Below are positions 47,758 through 57,617 of a stretch of DNA of 64,000 nucleotides, one piece after another. Both the position numbers and the translations under genes were made by a program. Under the pieces are notes generated by a model. It was not told where the DNA came from. It saw nothing but the letters and a program-made list of their open reading frames with translations, and made no database searches. The stretch comes from Bacteroidota bacterium (GTDB lineage: Bacteria > Bacteroidota > Bacteroidia > Chitinophagales > BACL12): the NCBI GenBank assembly GCA_016706255.1, contig JADJJZ010000003.1:1026501-1090500 (forward strand). The letters are read 5' to 3'. The number at the start of each line of letters is the position of its first letter. The first letter of the stretch is position 1.

Positions 47758-48741
47758 ATGGACAAATATATTGATAGATTTCCTCAACAACTCCTCGAAG
47801 CTGTTGAAATAGGCTTAAAAGTGGAAAGTTTTTCATTTGAGCGCGAGATCAAACATATTGTGGTTTCTGGTATGGGCGGCTCCGGAATAGGCGGCTTATT
47901 GCTCAAAGATGCGCTCAAACATAAGTTAGCCATTCCTTTTGAAGTTAGTAACGATTATCAATTGCCGGCAAGCTGCAATCAACATACTCTGGTGATTTGC
48001 TCTAGTTACTCAGGAAATACTGAAGAAACTATTTCAAGTTTACAAGATGCCCTGCGCAAAGGATGTATGATAGCCTGCGTTACAACAGGTGGTAAATTGC
48101 ATGAGCTGGCTAAATCAAATAATCTGCCGGTAATTCTGATTCCCGGTGGAATGCCACCGCGCACTTGTTTAGGTTATTCATCGGTTGCACAATTATTTAT
48201 TTTGAAGCATTCGGGTTTGATTGATGAGCAATTTATTGCAGATATTAAATCAACTGCAGCCATGTTATCTGCTCAAAAAAATGAAATTCAGTTAACTGCA
48301 AAAATAATTGCCGACCGTTTTCAAAATACCATCCCGCTGATATATGCTGATATTTCCATTTATGCAGTTGCATTACGATGGAAACAACAGATCAACGAAA
48401 ATGCAAAAATGGCATGTTTTGCAAATGTTTTACCGGAAATGAATCATAACGAACTGGTTGCTTTTCATGAAGCAGATCAACGCATTGGTGTTATTTATTT
48501 ACGCCACAATCATGAACATCCGCAAACAGCAAAACGGTTTGAATTAACATCGGAATTAATTCAGGAAAAAATTTGTTGTAGCACCAATGTTGCCGCAACA
48601 AGCGCATCTGCCCTCGAAAATATGTTCTATCTCATTCATGTCGGCGATTGGGTAAGTTTATATTTATCTCAGTTAAAAGGTGTAGATCCGATTAAAATCG
48701 ACATGCTCGATTGGTTAAAAACAGCATTGGAAAAAAAATAA
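47758..48741 (+). CDS. Phosphoglucose/phosphomannose isomerase (bifunctional SIS type)
   Basis: The ATG at 47758 gives MDKYIDRFPQQLLEAVEIGL. A GTG at 47746 is also open. The protein (327 aa) has two SIS domains: VVSGMGGSGIGGLLLKD and ICSSYSGNTEETISS. The C-terminal domain ends with LPEMNHNELVAFHEA, the active-site Glu-His stretch typical of bifunctional PGI/PMI, and SQLKGVDPIKIDMLDWLK. It interconverts fructose-6-P with glucose-6-P or mannose-6-P. lipB overlaps its stop by one base. Confidence 0.9.
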   Translation: MDKYIDRFPQQLLEAVEIGLKVESFSFEREIKHIVVSGMGGSGIGGLLLKDALKHKLAIPFEVSNDYQLPASCNQHTLVICSSYSGNTEETISSLQDALRKGCMIACVTTGGKLHELAKSNNLPVILIPGGMPPRTCLGYSSVAQLFILKHSGLIDEQFIADIKSTAAMLSAQKNEIQLTAKIIADRFQNTIPLIYADISIYAVALRWKQQINENAKMACFANVLPEMNHNELVAFHEADQRIGVIYLRHNHEHPQTAKRFELTSELIQEKICCSTNVAATSASALENMFYLIHVGDWVSLYLSQLKGVDPIKIDMLDWLKTALEKK

Positions 48742-49439
48742 TGCAACTCGTTCAATTTCGCGATTTAGGAATAATGGAATACGGCTATGCATGGAAATTG
48801 CAGGAAAGTATTTTTAATGATATCGTAGAAAAAAAATTACAAAACCGCATTCGTAATGAAGAGGAACAATTATCGTATAATCATCAATTACTTTTTGTTG
48901 AACATGAACCGGTAATTACGTTAGGTAAAAGTGCTGATGAAAAAAATGTTCTGCTCAACGAAACATTACTCAAACAAAACGGGGTTAGTTTATTTCATAT
49001 TAACAGGGGAGGAGATGTAACTTATCATGGGCCGGGACAAATAGTTGGATATCCGATTCTTGATTTGGATTTTTTCTTTACCGATTTAGGAAAATATTTA
49101 CGCAGTATTGAAGAGGTAATTATTTTAACCCTTGCCGATTACGGTTTAAAAGGCGAACGATTGCCCGGTTCAACAGGGGTTTGGTTAGACGCAGATAATA
49201 AAAAAGCCCGCAAAATTTGTGCTATCGGAATTCGCAGCAGTCGCTGGGTTACCATGCATGGATTTGCTTTTAATATTAATACAGACCTGAGTAAATTTAA
49301 TTTTATAATACCTTGTGGTATACAGGATAAAGCAGTAACTTCATTACAAAAAGAATTAGGCAGAATTATTCCGCTTGATGAAGTAAAACAAAAACTTAAA
49401 CAACATTTTTCAACGGTATTTAATTGTAAATTAATCTGA
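48741..49439 (+). CDS. lipB: Octanoyltransferase LipB
   Basis: The ATG at 48741 overlaps the preceding TAA. Family motifs are EHEPVITLGKSADEKN, RGGDVTYHGPGQIVGYP and KKARKICAIGIR, where the Lys stretch contacts substrate. The Cys nucleophile is in FIIPCGI. It attaches octanoyl groups from ACP to lipoate-dependent enzymes. About 232 aa. The stop overlaps the rluD-type start (TGATG). Confidence 0.95.
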   Translation: MQLVQFRDLGIMEYGYAWKLQESIFNDIVEKKLQNRIRNEEEQLSYNHQLLFVEHEPVITLGKSADEKNVLLNETLLKQNGVSLFHINRGGDVTYHGPGQIVGYPILDLDFFFTDLGKYLRSIEEVIILTLADYGLKGERLPGSTGVWLDADNKKARKICAIGIRSSRWVTMHGFAFNINTDLSKFNFIIPCGIQDKAVTSLQKELGRIIPLDEVKQKLKQHFSTVFNCKLI

Positions 49440-50503
49440 TGCAGGAATTTGATGATGATATAGATGTAAACGACTTAGGTGCTGATACCGAAGAAGAATT
49501 GTATGAACACTATCGTGTAGTTACCGACCGCAAACAAGAGCCGTTGCGTATCGATAAATTTTTATTTAACCGCATAGAAAACATCTCGCGTACACGAATA
49601 CAAAATGCTGCTTTAGCAGGATGTATTTTAGTAAACCAAAAACCGGTTAAGTCGAATTATAAAATAAAACCTTTCGATGAAATTGTTGTCGTATTACCGC
49701 AAAAACCCGCTAAATACGATGTTCGCGCTGAAAATATTCCTATTGATATTGTTTATGAAGATGATGATATTGTGCTCATAAATAAAAAACCGGGCATGGT
49801 TGTTCATCCCGGCCTCGGCAATTTTTCCGGTACTTTAGTAAATGCATTATTATATCATTTTGAGCAACTCCCGCCAAAACAAGATGAACCTTTTCGTCCG
49901 GGTTTAGTGCATCGTATCGATAAATTTACCTCGGGATTAATTATCGCAGCAAAAAATGAATATGCGATGGCGCATCTTGCCAAACAATTTTTCGACCATA
50001 GTATCAATCGCAAATATTATGCATTGGTTTGGGGCGAATTTGATGAGGATGAAGGAACCGTAACGGGTAATATTGCCAGACATCAGCGCTACAGAAAATT
50101 ATTTACTGTGTATCCCGTTGGTGGCGAAATTGGTAAACATGCCGTAACGCACTACAAAGTTTTAGAACGATTCGGATATACCAGTTTGATTGAATGTAAA
50201 CTCGAAACCGGCCGCACACACCAAATCCGTGTCCACATGCAACATATTGGTCACCCGGTGTTTAGCGATAATACTTATGGCGGTGATAAAATCGTTAAGG
50301 GAACAATTTATACCAAATACCGTCAGTTTGTGGAAAATTGTTTTGAATTAATTCCTCGTCAGGCGCTACATGCAAAATCACTCGGCTTTATCCATCCGCG
50401 AACCGGAGAGGAAATGTATTTTGAAAGTGAATTACCGGCCGATTTTGCCTCTGCTACTGAAAAATGGCGGTCGTTTGCTAAAAAAATTAAATTTGAAAAT
50501 TAA
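49439..50503 (+). CDS. RluA-family 23S rRNA pseudouridine synthase (RluD type)
   Basis: The 354-aa protein has an N-terminal S4 RNA-binding domain (LRIDKFLFNRIENISRTRIQ) and the catalytic domain with HRIDKFTSGLII. Asp161 is the nucleophile. The RNA-binding stretch LETGRTHQIRVHM is also present. The S4 domain and length favour RluD-like rRNA modification. It is the third gene of the isomerase-lipB-rluD unit. Confidence 0.93.
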   Translation: MQEFDDDIDVNDLGADTEEELYEHYRVVTDRKQEPLRIDKFLFNRIENISRTRIQNAALAGCILVNQKPVKSNYKIKPFDEIVVVLPQKPAKYDVRAENIPIDIVYEDDDIVLINKKPGMVVHPGLGNFSGTLVNALLYHFEQLPPKQDEPFRPGLVHRIDKFTSGLIIAAKNEYAMAHLAKQFFDHSINRKYYALVWGEFDEDEGTVTGNIARHQRYRKLFTVYPVGGEIGKHAVTHYKVLERFGYTSLIECKLETGRTHQIRVHMQHIGHPVFSDNTYGGDKIVKGTIYTKYRQFVENCFELIPRQALHAKSLGFIHPRTGEEMYFESELPADFASATEKWRSFAKKIKFEN

Positions 50504-50518
50504 TTACCTTTAGTTGTT

Positions 50519-51757
50519 ATGAGTAAGCATGTTGTTGCTGTTATCTTATTGGTTTTTTCTTTTTCAGTTAGCCAAGCCCAAAGCAAATGCGCTACTACTG
50601 ACGTATTGGAGCAAATCAAAAAAAATGACCCTGCTGCTTATCAGCACATCTTAACACAAAAAAATATTCCTGCAAATGCCAGACTTACCGATGATGTTTA
50701 CATCATACCTGTTGTTGTGCATGTAGTTTATAATACAGCAGCCGAAAATATTGATGATACACGCATTTACACCCAAATAAATACTTTAAACGAAGATTTT
50801 AGACGTTTAAATGCGGATACCGTGAACACGCCGCCTGAATTTGCTGCAGTTGGCGCGGATGTAAAAATTGAATTTTGTCTCGCCTCATTTGATCCCAATG
50901 GCGATTCCACAACTGGAATTATTAGAAAATACACCGATACCACTCAATATTTGCTTTCATTTTCGGAAGAAGTAAAAAAATCGGAACAAATGGGTGATGA
51001 TGCCTGGCCGGCTTCTTCTTACCTCAATATTTGGGTTTGCGACTTACAGGATGGTATTTTAGGGTATGCCGTTTCTCCGGGTGCGAGTCCGGAAGTTGAT
51101 GGTGTAGTTATCGATTACAAAAATTTTGGGTTGGCAGATATCAGTTCCGCCCCATATAACCTCGGTCGCACTGCAACACATGAAGTAGGCCACTGGCTTG
51201 GTTTATCGCATGTTTGGGGCGATGACGGCGGTATTTGTGATGGGTCCGATGGAATTGATGATACACCGAATCAGGGTGATTCCACTTACGGTTGTCCGGG
51301 CGAGGTTTTAGTTGACGAATGTTCTCCCACAGCTCCGGGAATTATGTATCAGAATTACATGGATTATACGGATGATGCCTGTATGAATATATTTACCGAA
51401 GACCAGAAAACGCGTATGCGCACGGTTATGGAAACATATCGTGCATCACTGCTCACTTCCGCTGCCGGTTGCAATGAAATTGGCCCGCTACCCGGCGATA
51501 TTGCTGAAATATTAGTGTATCCCGTTCCAACAAATGGTCAGTTTACCATTTCCATAAAAAACTTTTTAGGCGATTATCAGGAATATTTTGACATCACTGT
51601 TTACAACACGCTGGGACAGTTAATTGCAAGCGCACAACCTGCTGCAGCTAATAATGTTGCGCAATATTTTGATTTAAGCGGACTTTCAACCGGGTGTTAT
51701 GTGGTTCAGGTGTTTAACGGGACATACTTCCTTACGCAGCAATTTATCATAAATTAA
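50519..51757 (+). CDS. M43 (pappalysin-like) secreted metalloprotease with T9SS domain
   Basis: A signal peptide (VVAVILLVFSFSVSQAQ) precedes the pro-part with IIPVVVHVVYNTAAENIDD. The M43 zinc site HEVGHWLGLSH gives H221, E222, H225, H231, and the Met-turn region has YQNYMDYTDDACMN. The C-terminus (EILVYPVPTNGQFTISIKN to end) is a type A T9SS sorting domain. It cleaves proteins outside the cell. It is 40-50% similar by eye to the next gene, a tandem duplicate. Confidence 0.93.
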   Translation: MSKHVVAVILLVFSFSVSQAQSKCATTDVLEQIKKNDPAAYQHILTQKNIPANARLTDDVYIIPVVVHVVYNTAAENIDDTRIYTQINTLNEDFRRLNADTVNTPPEFAAVGADVKIEFCLASFDPNGDSTTGIIRKYTDTTQYLLSFSEEVKKSEQMGDDAWPASSYLNIWVCDLQDGILGYAVSPGASPEVDGVVIDYKNFGLADISSAPYNLGRTATHEVGHWLGLSHVWGDDGGICDGSDGIDDTPNQGDSTYGCPGEVLVDECSPTAPGIMYQNYMDYTDDACMNIFTEDQKTRMRTVMETYRASLLTSAAGCNEIGPLPGDIAEILVYPVPTNGQFTISIKNFLGDYQEYFDITVYNTLGQLIASAQPAAANNVAQYFDLSGLSTGCYVVQVFNGTYFLTQQFIIN

Positions 51758-51890
51758 TGTCTCCTTTCAGAGAAGCTTAACGATTGTCAAATCGCTATCA
51801 TTCTTTAAATAAACTTAATGGGTTATGATAAAATTTTATAGCTTCTGATTAACTTTGGCTGAAATTCTGAAAATTTAATCCTAATCAATA

Positions 51891-53186
51891 ATGAAAAAAG
51901 CTTTATTAGCCGCTTTAATGCTGGCTTTAACAACCGTAACCTACGCACAAACTGTTGTTCGTTGCGGTGCAAACTCCTACCTGAAGCAACTTGAAACGTA
52001 TTTTCCTGAAGAATTTGCTGCCATTAAGGCGGAAGCAATGAGAAGGGACAGTGCTAGTGTTACAACAACTTATCGCACCAACGGTGGCGTGTACACCATT
52101 CCGGTAGTAGTGCATGTTGTTTATAGCACTGAAACGCAAAATATCGATGAATCTTTTGTTAACTCTCAAATTGAAGTGTTGAATGAAGATTATCGCCGTT
52201 TAAATGATGATGCAGATGAAACACCTGCTGCATTTGAAGGTATTGCTGCTGATGCACAAATAGAGTTTTGCCTTGCACAACAAGATCCTGATGGTGTGTT
52301 AAGTTCAGGAATTGTTCGTGTTGAAACAGATATTAATAGCTGGAGCTTATTTGTTACGCCCGGCACTGATAATTATGCTGATAACGTGAAGTTCACCAAC
52401 AAAGGTGGTGATGATGCATGGCCGAAAGCTGATTATTTAAATATCTGGATTTGTAATTTAACAGGTGGCGTTTTAGGTTATGCAACACCTCCGGGTGGTG
52501 CTTCTGCTAAAGACGGTGTAGTTATCGGTTACAAATATTTTGGTAACGCAAGTCCGGGCGGCGTTTATAATAAAGGAAGAACTGCTACACATGAAATTGG
52601 TCACTGGTTGGGATTAAACCATACTTGGGGTGACGATGATTTTGCTGCTGAACCGCAATGTGGTGGCTCTGATGGTATTGCTGATACACCAAATCAGGAG
52701 GATGCTACTTATGGTGCCCCTTCTTGGCCTGTTTTAGATGATTGCTCTCCTTCAAGTCCTGGTATTCAGTTTATGAATTATATGGACTATGTTGATGATG
52801 GTTCAATGAATATGTTTTCTGAAGATCAGGTTGCTGATATGCGCAACGTGTTGGAAGACGACCGCGTTACTATCCTTTCATCTCCGGGTTGTATTCCTGG
52901 TGGTGTAGATGTAAATGAAGTATTAAAAAGTCAATTAATACAATTAAGCATTTATCCGAACCCTTCTAATGGTGAATTTGTTTTCGAAATGAAGAACTTT
53001 GTTCATAATGATTTAACTATAGAAGTTTATAACCTGACAGGTCAACTTATCGACAAAATTCAGATTGTAAATACAGGCGACCAGCACATTGTTTTTGATG
53101 CAAGCGCATTAAGTGCAGGTGACTATTTAGTTAAAGCATCAGATGGCGAGTTTTACCTGACTCAAAAAATTACTGTTACGAAATAA
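51891..53186 (+). CDS. M43 (pappalysin-like) secreted metalloprotease with T9SS domain, second copy
   Basis: The 431-aa protein has a signal peptide (MKKALLAALMLALTTVTYAQ). The zinc site HEIGHWLGLNH has H234, E235, H238, H244. The Met-turn region reads FMNYMDYVDDGSMNMF, and the C-terminus (LSIYPNPSNGEFVFEMKNF to KITVTK) is a T9SS domain. It has the same layout as 50519-51757 with 134 bp between. It is followed by a strong terminator, so it does not run into mqnE. Confidence 0.93.
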   Translation: MKKALLAALMLALTTVTYAQTVVRCGANSYLKQLETYFPEEFAAIKAEAMRRDSASVTTTYRTNGGVYTIPVVVHVVYSTETQNIDESFVNSQIEVLNEDYRRLNDDADETPAAFEGIAADAQIEFCLAQQDPDGVLSSGIVRVETDINSWSLFVTPGTDNYADNVKFTNKGGDDAWPKADYLNIWICNLTGGVLGYATPPGGASAKDGVVIGYKYFGNASPGGVYNKGRTATHEIGHWLGLNHTWGDDDFAAEPQCGGSDGIADTPNQEDATYGAPSWPVLDDCSPSSPGIQFMNYMDYVDDGSMNMFSEDQVADMRNVLEDDRVTILSSPGCIPGGVDVNEVLKSQLIQLSIYPNPSNGEFVFEMKNFVHNDLTIEVYNLTGQLIDKIQIVNTGDQHIVFDASALSAGDYLVKASDGEFYLTQKITVTK

Positions 53187-53213
53187 CATGTTTTGTAACT
53201 TATTATAATTTTA

Positions 53214-53245
53214 AAGTGGTTGGGGGGAATTCCAACCACTTTTTT
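53214..53245 (+). terminator. Intrinsic terminator after the second M43 protease
   Basis: AAGTGGTTGG pairs with CCAACCACTT around GGGGAATT, followed by T residues. Confidence 0.85.
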
Positions 53246-53262
53246 ATTTTAAAATTGTTGTG

Positions 53263-54461
53263 ATGACACGCGAAGCGGAAATTAAAGTATTACTGGAAAG
53301 TACAACTCAGGATGCACAGTTAGTTGCAATTGCCGATAAGGTATTAAATGGTGAACGCATTTCGTTTGAAGATGGTGTAGCCTTGTTTGAACGGGCGGAT
53401 TTAAGTTTTGTCGGAACACTGGCAGATTATATCCGCAAAAAGAAACATGGGGATATCACTTACTTTAATCGGAATTTTCATATCGAGCCGACTAATTTAT
53501 GTGTGTTTGATTGTAAGTTTTGTTCGTACTCACGACTAATCAAACAACGTGGTGAAGGTTGGGTGATGTCAAGTGAAGAAATGTTGGACATTGTACGTTC
53601 TTATAATAATAAACCGGTTACTGAAGTGCATGTGGTAGGTGGCGTTTTGCCGGAATTAAATTTAGTTTGGTTTGCAGATATTATTAAAGAAATAAAAAAA
53701 TAAGACCTGATTTACACGTTAAAGGTTTTACGGCTGTGGAACTGGATTATATGATTCGCAAAGCCAAAATGACTACTCGTGAAGGATTGAAATTTTTACA
53801 GGACGCCGGTTTGGATTCACTTCCCGGTGGTGGTGCGGAAATTTTTGATGAGGAAATCAGAAATAAAATTTGTGCAGATAAATGTGATTCTGCAACCTGG
53901 TTACATATTCATAAAACTGCACATGAATTAGGCATGCATACCAACGCAACAATTTTATATGGCCATATCGAAAATTTCAGTCATCGTGTTGACCACATGG
54001 ATCGTTTGCGAAAATTACAAGATGAAACAGGTGGATTTAATACATTTATTCCATTAAAATTCCGCAACAAAAATAATCAGATGGATAATGTTGCTGAAGT
54101 GAGTGTAATTGAAGATTTACGCAATTATGCCATCTCCAGAATTTATATGGACAACTTCCCGCATTTGAAAGCTTATTGGCCAATGATTGGCAGACAAAAT
54201 GCGCAACTCAGTTTAAATTTTGGTGTGAACGATATTGATGGAACCATTGATGATTCAACTAAAATTTATTCTATGGCCGGAGCTGAAGAACAATCACCGG
54301 TTATGAGCACTAAAGAAATTTGTGAATTGATTTTAACTGCAGGTAAAATTCCTGTTGAACGCGATACTTTGTATAATACCATTAAAAATTATGCAAATGT
54401 GGACCTGGATGCTGAATTTGGTGTAGAAAGTTTTGTGAATCTGCCTATTATTAATAATTAA
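53263..54461 (+). pseudogene. mqnE: Aminofutalosine synthase MqnE, one homopolymer frameshift
   Basis: This is a radical SAM enzyme of the futalosine menaquinone route. The first frame (to 53703) carries the cluster ligands CVFDCKFC near residue 80 and the 'HVVGGVLPELN' block. At the run of seven A (about 53694-53700) the frame must shift: with one extra A the product continues IRPDLHVKGFTAVELDYM and then the intact ~230-aa second part (LPGGGAEIFDEEIRNKI, then LKFRNKNNQMD). The whole gene would be about 400 aa, as expected. The start is the ATG at 53263, after a GTG. The break could be a lost A in sequencing, or be bypassed by slippage. Confidence 0.9.
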
Positions 54462-54462
54462 T

Positions 54463-55071
54463 TTGGAAAAGGAAATATTTATTATTCGTCACGGTGAAAC
54501 TGATTTTAATCAGTTGGGTATTGTGCAGGGAAAGGGTGTAAACAGCTCGATTAATACGCTGGGAAAACAGCAGGCCAATGCTTTTTATGAGGCTTACAAA
54601 GAGGAAGGATTTGAAAAGATTTTCATTTCTCAGTTAAAACGTACTGCCGAAACAGTAGGTCCCTTTTCAAATTTAAATATACCTACTGTAATTCATGAAG
54701 GACTTGATGAAATAAGCTGGGGTATTCATGAAGGGGAAAAAGACGGCGACACATTTAAAGATTTTTATCGCATTTTACACCTTTGGCAGGATGGTGATAC
54801 CACAGTAAAAATTGAAGGTGGTGAAAGCCCTGAAGAAGTACAGCAACGCCAACGTTTATTTATTACCGATTTATTAGCCACCACCGAAAAAAAAGTACTG
54901 GTTTGCAGTCACGGTCGCGCAATACGTATTTTGTTATGTACCATGCTCGATCAGCCATTAAAAGATATGGATACGTTTCCGCATCATAATGTAAGTTTAT
55001 ATAAATTACGATATGCTGATGGAATTTTTAAAATAGTTATGTTTAACGATATTGGACATTTGAATGGATAA
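54463..55071 (+). CDS. Histidine phosphatase (phosphoglycerate mutase) family protein
   Basis: The TTG at 54463 gives EKEIFIIRHGETDFN, with the catalytic RHG motif. A second His is in VLVCSHGRAIRILLC. At 202 aa it is a normal small cofactor-independent-like phosphatase of the dPGM branch. It lies between mqnE and mqnA with a 1-bp gap and an 8-bp overlap, so it is likely cotranscribed with the menaquinone genes; its own substrate is unknown. Confidence 0.9.
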   Translation: MEKEIFIIRHGETDFNQLGIVQGKGVNSSINTLGKQQANAFYEAYKEEGFEKIFISQLKRTAETVGPFSNLNIPTVIHEGLDEISWGIHEGEKDGDTFKDFYRILHLWQDGDTTVKIEGGESPEEVQQRQRLFITDLLATTEKKVLVCSHGRAIRILLCTMLDQPLKDMDTFPHHNVSLYKLRYADGIFKIVMFNDIGHLNG

Positions 55072-55831
55072 GCAATATAGTATATCACTGGTTAGTTATC
55101 TCAATACCAAACCATTTTTATATGGTTTAGAAAATGCTGCAGTTAAAAACCGATTGGAACTGCAATTAGATATTCCATCTGTAGGAGGAAAAAAAATACT
55201 TGCGGGAAGTGTAGACATCGGTCTTGTTCCGGTAGCCGTTCTCGCAAAACTGGAAGATGCTAAAATAATTACCGATTATTGTATCGGTGCTGATGGTCCT
55301 GTAAAAAGTGTTAGCATATTTTCAGAATTGCCAATCGATAAAATTGAAAAAGTATTTCTTGATTATCATTCGCTCACATCAGTTCAGCTAGTTAAAATTT
55401 TGTTGCGCGAACATTGGCAGGTAAATCCTGAACAAATAGCCGCAGAAACAGGATATATCGACCAAATTAAAGGTACTACAGCAGGTTTGGTTATTGGTGA
55501 TAGAGCTTTGGCTTTGAATGATAAATTTCCTTATGTATACGATTTGAGTGAAGCCTGGAAACAATTAACCGGTTTACCATTTGTTTTTGCTGCCTGGATT
55601 ACACGAAAATCAATACCTGAAGATATTATCTTCGAAATAAATGAAGCATTAAAATTTGGTATTCATCATATTGATGCCGTTGCAGAAAATTACCGGCATC
55701 CGAATTTTACAGTTGCTTCGGTACGCAATTATTTACAAAATGATATCAGCTATAATCTCGATGCAACAAAACGTCGCGCCCTCGATTTATTTATCAGTAA
55801 AATAAGGGCAAATCAGGATATTATTGTATAA
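55064..55831 (+). CDS. mqnA: Menaquinone biosynthesis protein MqnA (chorismate dehydratase)
   Basis: The 255-aa protein begins ISLVSYLNTKPFLYGL. Family blocks are DIGLVPVAVLAKLEDAKIIT, KVFLDYHSLTSVQLVKILL and LPFVFAAWITRKSIPEDI, as in the periplasmic-binding-like MqnA/MqnD family; the SYLNT start favours MqnA. It dehydrates chorismate to 3-enolpyruvoylbenzoate, the first step of the futalosine route. It overlaps the phosphatase gene by 8 bp. Confidence 0.88.
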   Translation: MDKQYSISLVSYLNTKPFLYGLENAAVKNRLELQLDIPSVGGKKILAGSVDIGLVPVAVLAKLEDAKIITDYCIGADGPVKSVSIFSELPIDKIEKVFLDYHSLTSVQLVKILLREHWQVNPEQIAAETGYIDQIKGTTAGLVIGDRALALNDKFPYVYDLSEAWKQLTGLPFVFAAWITRKSIPEDIIFEINEALKFGIHHIDAVAENYRHPNFTVASVRNYLQNDISYNLDATKRRALDLFISKIRANQDIIV

Positions 55832-55832
55832 A

Positions 55833-56705
55833 TTATAATCCTGCAATAAAATTTAATCCGTGTACAATTAATTTTTCAGTGGCAGCTTTTGGGTCTGCGC
55901 TAAAAGCACCTGTTGCCCGATTGGCAAGTAAAACATTCAGCGACAAGCAATGATGATTTAATACCGATGCCAGTCCGTACATAGCAGCCGTTTCCATTTC
56001 AATATTTGTAATACGGTTACCCTCATGATTAAATGTTCGGATATCATCATAAAATTGCGGGTGACTCACCGAAAAGCCAATTTGTCTGCCCTGCGGCGCA
56101 TAAAATCCAGGTGCGGTTAATGTAATTCCTTTAATAAATTCCTGCCCTGTTTTATTTAACAAATCTGCATTTGCTTTAAATGTATAGGGATGAATGGTAT
56201 GATGAAAATAACAGTGCATTTTAAACCGTTCACATAACTCAGTTTCTTCCGGTGTATTTTTAAATTGGTAAAAATGTAAAACATTATCAATACCAACCCC
56301 AAAAGCTGAGGCTACAAAACTATCCACCGGAATATCTTTTTGTATGCAGCCGGAAGTGCCGAAACGCACTATCGTTAATGGTTTTAAAACAGGATTAAAT
56401 GTTTTATCACGAAAATTAAAATTGCGTAATAAATTTAATTCATTAAAAACAATATCAATATTATCCGGGCCAATGCCGGTGCTGATTACCGTTATTCGTT
56501 TTGTGCCAATATAACCCGTATGTGTAACAAATTCGCGTTTTTGCACACGATGCTCAATACGGTCGAAATGTTTACTTACCATTTCCACCCTATCGGGGTC
56601 GCCTACGGTAATTACAGTATCTGCAAGTTGTTCAGGTTGTAAATGCAAATGGTAAATACTGCCATCTGCATTCAGAATTAATTCAGAAGAAGGGGTGTTT
56701 AACAT
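55833..56705 (-). CDS. Nucleoside phosphorylase (uridine phosphorylase-like)
   Basis: The 290-aa protein contains TVITVGDPDRVEMVSKHFD (phosphate loop), ISTGIGPDNIDIVFNEL, VRFGTSGCIQKDIPV and NIEMETAAMYGLAS (ribose-binding Glu-Met-Glu). It is the pattern of the trimeric/hexameric PNP-UDP phosphorylase family in Bacteroidota. It cleaves nucleosides with phosphate; base preference is not evident. It is convergent with mqnA. A role in releasing the base of futalosine is conceivable but not supported. Confidence 0.85.
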   Translation of the reverse strand: MLNTPSSELILNADGSIYHLHLQPEQLADTVITVGDPDRVEMVSKHFDRIEHRVQKREFVTHTGYIGTKRITVISTGIGPDNIDIVFNELNLLRNFNFRDKTFNPVLKPLTIVRFGTSGCIQKDIPVDSFVASAFGVGIDNVLHFYQFKNTPEETELCERFKMHCYFHHTIHPYTFKANADLLNKTGQEFIKGITLTAPGFYAPQGRQIGFSVSHPQFYDDIRTFNHEGNRITNIEMETAAMYGLASVLNHHCLSLNVLLANRATGAFSADPKAATEKLIVHGLNFIAGL

Positions 56706-56753
56706 ATTAATACAAAGTTAATTGTAAAAATTCTGATTATTTTTGCACCCGAA

Positions 56754-57617
56754 ATGAGTGAGCTGCAAAAGCAAATATTTGTCCCGACTGATTTCTCTTC
56801 GGCTTCCGTGGCGGCTTTGCAATATGCTATTTATATCGCAAATCGAACCAATTCATTAATACATCTCGTTCATTTTGCCCATCGCGATAGCCTGAAAGAT
56901 AAAAATGATACGGCTACTGCTTATAAAAATAAAGTGCGTGCCCTCGAAACACGCCTGGAAGAGATGAAAGTTGCCAGCGGCGCGGCATTTCGCATAAAAG
57001 CCCAGGTAATTACAACGAATGATTCAATTCCGGGGTTAATTCATGATTACGGGCTAAAAATTGATGCCGAACTCGCTTGTATCGGCACCTTTGGCTCAGA
57101 TTCCAAGCCTTCGAAGTTCAATTTGGGAAACAACACCGAAAAACTCGTAAAAAGTGTAAATTTCCCGGTCTTAACCTGCAGGGATACTAAATCTCCAATT
57201 CAATTTAAAAACTTCCTGCTTCCTATCGATTTAACGAAATACACCAGCGAAAAAGTTGAACGCATCATCCGTTTTGCAAAAAGTTTTGATGCCACTATTC
57301 ACCTGGTTGCTGTTTCTGAATTTTTGGAAGAATTTATTTCCAGTCGCTCAGCACTCGAAGAAAAAATGGAAGAAGCTGCAGAAACTATTCGCAAACATGG
57401 ACTGAAATGTACTACCGAAATGATTCGCCACGACATGGTGAGTAATTCGATATTACTGTATGCTGAAGAAATTGATGCCGATTTACTGGTAATTATGAGC
57501 CATGCTGAAAATAAATTCAACCAATTAATTTTTGGCTCGCGCATCAATAAAGTAATTTCACATTCTGCAATTCCTGTGCTTAGTTTTAGGCCGGAGGAAG
57601 AAGAAGAAACAGATTAG
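56754..57617 (+). CDS. Universal stress protein, tandem UspA domains
   Basis: The 287-aa protein starts KQIFVPTDFSSASVAALQYA. It has two UspA domains; the second ends ADLLVIMSHAENKFNQLIFG and IPVLSFRPEE. It has the same type of layout as the USP at 44445 but diverged sequence. It is divergent from the phosphorylase gene and ends 4 bp inside the convergent protease gene. Confidence 0.88.
   Translation: MSELQKQIFVPTDFSSASVAALQYAIYIANRTNSLIHLVHFAHRDSLKDKNDTATAYKNKVRALETRLEEMKVASGAAFRIKAQVITTNDSIPGLIHDYGLKIDAELACIGTFGSDSKPSKFNLGNNTEKLVKSVNFPVLTCRDTKSPIQFKNFLLPIDLTKYTSEKVERIIRFAKSFDATIHLVAVSEFLEEFISSRSALEEKMEEAAETIRKHGLKCTTEMIRHDMVSNSILLYAEEIDADLLVIMSHAENKFNQLIFGSRINKVISHSAIPVLSFRPEEEEETD

Noticed and set aside
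55833..56705. Futalosine hydrolase MqnB
   Set aside because: The protein has the full uridine/purine phosphorylase pattern and a length above MqnB; the location near mqnA alone is not enough.
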